From positions 62,001 through 126,000 of the forward strand of contig JAUIIJ010000005.1 in NCBI GenBank assembly GCA_030431825.1: a stretch of DNA of 64,000 bases. Reading direction: 5' to 3'. Shown one piece after another: positions 61,399 to 64,000 of the stretch (the first letter of the stretch is position 1; every line of letters begins with the position of its first letter). The stretch comes from Alphaproteobacteria bacterium (GTDB lineage: Bacteria > Pseudomonadota > Alphaproteobacteria > Rhodobacterales > Rhodobacteraceae). The position numbers and the translations under genes were made by a program. Under the pieces are notes generated by a model. That model was not told where the DNA came from, made no database searches, and was given only the letters and a program-made list of their open reading frames with translations.

Positions 61399-62262
61399 AT
61401 GCAAAATCAAGACATTGCGGATGAGCGGTTCGGTCAGGAGGACTTCGCCCGGCTTGCGGCCTGTATCAATGCGGTCGGCACCGAGCGATTTCCCGAGTTG
61501 ATCTGTCAATTGTGTATGGAATTTGTCGGGGCCGAAAAAGTTTACCTGACCGCGTTTTTCGACCGTGACCCGATTGTCGAACTGTATTCGAACCATTCAA
61601 GCGAACGCCATCTCAAGGCGCTGGAGATGTATTTGAAGGTCGCGTATTTTCTCGATCCATTCTTTCAGCGGTTCAGGGAACATCGCGGTGACGAACTCTT
61701 GCTGCTGGGCGATATCGCGCCTGACAATTTCAAGACGAGCGAGTATTATCAGCTTTTCTACAGGGATATGGGCCTTCAGGATGAATGTGGAATTCTGGTC
61801 CATATCGGCGAGAACTCCGCAATCTGCATTTCCATGGGCGCCGAAGAAACCGGGCATGGCACCAATCCTCGGCGGTTGTCCTCGGCGCTGCCCGCAATCT
61901 ATGCGCTGATAAAACGCCACTGGACGCGCCTGACACCGGTCCAGACCGACGGCACCGGACGCCTGGCCGCGCAGTTGGAAGCGGCCTTCAAGGCGTTCGG
62001 CAAGAGCGTTCTCAGCCCGCGTGAATCCGAAATCGTGCGCCTCATCCTGCAGGGTCATTCCAGCAAATCCATCGCACGGGAATTCGATAACAGCCCCGAA
62101 ACCATCAAGGTTCACCGTCGTCGGGTCTACCAGAAGCTCAACATCGCCTCGCAGGGCGAGCTTCTCTCGTTGTTTCTTTCTGCGGTGATGGCCGCCCCGC
62201 CGACCAGTTCCGAAGATCCGCTTTATCACTATTTCGCGTCGAAAACCTCTACGCCCGGCTGA
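61399..62262 (+). CDS. LuxR-type HTH transcriptional regulator
   Basis: A 287-residue regulator. The C-terminal LuxR/GerE helix-turn-helix covers about 205-265: LSPRESEIVRLILQGHSSKS, then IAREFDNSPETIKVHRRRVY. The N-terminal ~190 residues look like a single sensor domain but lack the clear Trp/Tyr/Asp pattern of an acyl-homoserine-lactone pocket, so I do not call it a quorum regulator. It is convergent with, and overlaps by 14 bases, the amidohydrolase gene, and follows lacI-2 by 172 bases. Its target is unknown; the amidohydrolase/cupin genes are the nearest. Confidence 0.88.
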   Translation: MQNQDIADERFGQEDFARLAACINAVGTERFPELICQLCMEFVGAEKVYLTAFFDRDPIVELYSNHSSERHLKALEMYLKVAYFLDPFFQRFREHRGDELLLLGDIAPDNFKTSEYYQLFYRDMGLQDECGILVHIGENSAICISMGAEETGHGTNPRRLSSALPAIYALIKRHWTRLTPVQTDGTGRLAAQLEAAFKAFGKSVLSPRESEIVRLILQGHSSKSIAREFDNSPETIKVHRRRVYQKLNIASQGELLSLFLSAVMAAPPTSSEDPLYHYFASKTSTPG

Positions 62263-63487
62263 GCCCGAGTATGTCACAGGCCGCGCTCAACAGGACGTTG
62301 GCGCCAGCCTCGACCTGGCATGGTTCGGTATGCTCGGCCTCGTTATGGCTGAGCCCGTCGCGGCACGGGATGAAGATCATCGTGGTCGGAACCTTCCGGG
62401 CCACCATCAGGGCATCATGTCCGGCACCGGACACGAGGTCCAGATGGCTGTAGCCATGACTGGCGACCCCGTTGCGAACGGCGTCGATCAATGTGGGGTC
62501 AAAGGCGACGACAGGCGAGTGCCAGATCAGGTTCGAGCGGATGTCTAGTTCCGCGAAATCCCTTTGAAGCCGTTCGAGCAGAGCCTCCAGACTGCGATGC
62601 ATTTCGGTCAGCGTATCTTCGTTCGGATGGCGCAGATCGACGGTCAGCGAAACTTCGCCGGGCACCACATTCCGGCTGCCGGGGGATGCGTTCAGTTGAC
62701 CGATCGTGGCCCTTGCGTGCGTGTCGATCGTACCGATGTCCCGGACACCCTGCAGCAGGGTGGGCAGGGCGGCAACCGGGTCGCGCCGCATCGCCATCGG
62801 GAACGGACCTGCATGCACCTCCTGACCGGAAATCGATATGTCATACCACCGGATGCCCTGCGCACCGGTGACGATACCGATGGTCTTGTCTTCCTGTTCG
62901 AGCACCGGCCCCTGTTCGATGTGCAGCTCAAGGTAAGAGTGGATGATCTTGTCTGTGGGATGCGGCATGCCGCCATAGCCGTGACGATCCAGTTCCTCAC
63001 CCACGGACACCTTGTCGCGATCTTTCGAAGCGCGGATCTCTTCAAGGCCGAGCATGCCTGCAAAAACACCCGATCCCATCATCGCCGGGGCAAATCGCGC
63101 GCCTTCTTCGTTCATCCAGCAGGCCACCTCGACCGGACGTTTCGGTACGAGATCGTTTTCCGAAAGAACCCGCATGACCTCAAGCCCGGCAAGCACCCCC
63201 AGCACCCCGTCGAACTTGCCGCCGGTCGGCTGCGTGTCGAGATGGCTGCCGATGACCAGCGGCGGCAATGTGGCGTCGCGGCCATTCATCCGCGCAAACA
63301 TGTTGCCGATCGCATCGTAGGTGATGTCAAAGCCAAAGGGTTTGCACCAGGACGCGAACAAGGCACGCCCTTCAATGTCCAGATCGGTGAGCGCCTGCCG
63401 GTCGCACCCGCCCCTGGCGGTGCCCCCGATCCGTGCAATGTCCATGAGATTTTGCCAGAGGCGATCCGCTTTGATGTTGAGCTGCAT
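62249..63487 (-). CDS. M20-family Zn-dependent hydrolase, N-carbamoyl-L-amino acid hydrolase type
   Basis: A 412-residue amidohydrolase. Metal motifs: GSHLDTQPTGGKFDGVLG near 80-97 with His82 and Asp93 ligands, MNEEGARFAPAMMGSGVF near 123-140 with the catalytic Glu, LHIEQGPVLE near 188-197, and a late His in LSHNEAEHTEP near 379-389. The lid domain holds the carbamoyl/amide-binding region. Members release amino acids from N-carbamoyl or ureido forms (hydantoin or pyrimidine breakdown) or cleave allantoate. The start at 63487 gives the family N terminus. It stands 104 bases after the cupin gene on the same strand. Confidence 0.92.
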   Translation of the reverse strand: MQLNIKADRLWQNLMDIARIGGTARGGCDRQALTDLDIEGRALFASWCKPFGFDITYDAIGNMFARMNGRDATLPPLVIGSHLDTQPTGGKFDGVLGVLAGLEVMRVLSENDLVPKRPVEVACWMNEEGARFAPAMMGSGVFAGMLGLEEIRASKDRDKVSVGEELDRHGYGGMPHPTDKIIHSYLELHIEQGPVLEQEDKTIGIVTGAQGIRWYDISISGQEVHAGPFPMAMRRDPVAALPTLLQGVRDIGTIDTHARATIGQLNASPGSRNVVPGEVSLTVDLRHPNEDTLTEMHRSLEALLERLQRDFAELDIRSNLIWHSPVVAFDPTLIDAVRNGVASHGYSHLDLVSGAGHDALMVARKVPTTMIFIPCRDGLSHNEAEHTEPCQVEAGANVLLSAACDILGLSRA

Positions 63488-63591
63488 GTGACGGGCCTTG
63501 ATGAACTGTGAATTCGGGGAAAGGGGTTCGGTTTCGCAGAAGATGCGCCGGCCCCGGAAGATCAGGCAGGGCGGCAGTTTCGTGAAAGCGA

Positions 63592-63948
63592 TTATGATGC
63601 CGAAAAGAAATACTTGCGGAACCGGCCCCTGGTTTCCCAATACCCGGTGAAGCCGCGACGAAACAGAAAACTGTCGCCGGGTCCGTATGTCTCGGACGCG
63701 CCATCATCGGTCGAGAGTGTGACTTCGCCTGACAGGACGACGCACATCTCTTCGACCGGGCGGTTTTCGATGCGTTCCTTGTAGGCTCCGCATTCCCAGA
63801 CGCCGGCCGTCACGCCCTTCTTGCTGAAGAACAGCGCGGCGCGCTCATCTGGGTCGCCCGAGACCACGTTCGCGCGGTCAACCAGGCTGACCTGTTCAAG
63901 TGCTCCGTTCGGACCATCGGGCAGCATCTTTTGCATGAATTTCGCCAT
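63592..63948 (-). CDS. Cupin-domain protein, EutQ/DUF861-like
   Basis: A 118-residue single-cupin protein. The barrel shows AGVWECGAYKERIENRP near 47-63, EEMCVVLSGEVTLSTDDG near 65-82, and GPGDSFLFRRGFTGYWET near 88-105. The W-E-C-G and F-x-x-G-F-x-G-x-W pattern is typical of (S)-ureidoglycine aminohydrolase/EutQ-like cupins, which often sit with amidohydrolases. AAGGA at 6 bases supports the ATG at 63948. It may act on a sugar or ureido compound; the reaction is unknown. Confidence 0.88.
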   Translation of the reverse strand: MAKFMQKMLPDGPNGALEQVSLVDRANVVSGDPDERAALFFSKKGVTAGVWECGAYKERIENRPVEEMCVVLSGEVTLSTDDGASETYGPGDSFLFRRGFTGYWETRGRFRKYFFSAS

Positions 63949-64000
63949 GTGTCATTCCTTTCAATTTGCAGAGATCGCGTATGCGCAGGCCGAGCCGGTT

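Noticed and set aside
61399..62262. Quorum-sensing LuxR/AHL receptor
   Set aside because: The C-terminal HTH is clear, but the N-terminal domain lacks the recognisable AHL-pocket pattern and no luxI-type gene is present.
1..64000. CRISPR array, prophage, rRNA operon or intact insertion sequence
   Set aside because: Reading through both strands showed no regularly spaced repeats, phage structural genes, rRNA sequence or transposase.
63949..64000. End of another gene upstream of the cupin
   Set aside because: A short minus-strand frame ending in TGA before the cupin ribosome site is possible, but 52 bases are too few to support a call.

Overview
The window looks like chromosomal DNA of an alphaproteobacterium, most probably Rhodobacterales (Roseobacter group). 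The reasons are high GC, the gene order infA-maf-rng, many TRAP, BCCT and ABC importers, and catabolic operons each sitting beside its own regulator. No rRNA, phage gene, intact transposase or CRISPR array was seen. There is one tRNA, tRNA-Gln(UUG).

Layout. (1) 1-8.3 kb: the start of a PhoX phosphatase, an AT-richer orphan gene, tRNA-Gln, a BON-MscS channel, the infA-maf-rng block (no yacG seen), and glutamate decarboxylase with a YrhK-like membrane protein. (2) 8.4-17.6 kb: a seven-gene minus-strand operon (aldehyde dehydrogenase, a tiny ORF, M19 dipeptidase-like protein, a 563-aa unknown, DUF3726 protein, Ldh-family oxidoreductase, BCCT importer) with a divergent LysR gene and a closing terminator; I infer catabolism of a betaine or imino acid. 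(3) 17.7-19.7 kb: a Cys-rich secreted protein and a Met/His-rich multicopper oxidase. (4) 19.7-28.6 kb: TonB receptor, IclR regulator, ferric-siderophore ABC importer and a flavin monooxygenase. The importer plus monooxygenase are bracketed by two ~100-bp direct repeats that have terminal inverted repeats. (5) 28.6-42.9 kb: an acyl-CoA synthetase, two DUF1254 proteins around a TAXI-TRAP importer, a TetR regulator, and a divergent operon of flavin oxidoreductase, three acyl-CoA dehydrogenases and an enoyl-CoA hydratase. Two matching palindromes suggest the TetR protein controls both directions. (6) 43.0-46.1 kb: a MerR/MFS pair and an arylsulfatase truncated against the next cluster. (7) 46.1-61.2 kb: two operons and two LacI regulators. 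Operon 1 encodes a FrlB-like SIS deglycase, sugar ABC importer, FrlD-like kinase, FAD oxidoreductase and ABC ATPase. Operon 2 encodes a polar amino acid ABC importer, a Gfo/Idh/MocA dehydrogenase and a DAO-family oxidoreductase. (8) 61.4-64 kb: a LuxR-type regulator, an M20 amidohydrolase and a cupin.

The most interesting system is region 7. FrlB and FrlD likeness in one operon points to use of Amadori compounds (fructosyl-amino acids) or related opines. Four copies of the same palindrome, roughly TGAKACCRRTMTCA, lie in the two LacI promoter regions, so both operons appear to form one regulon. The assignments rest on reading motifs and remembered family features; no database search was run.
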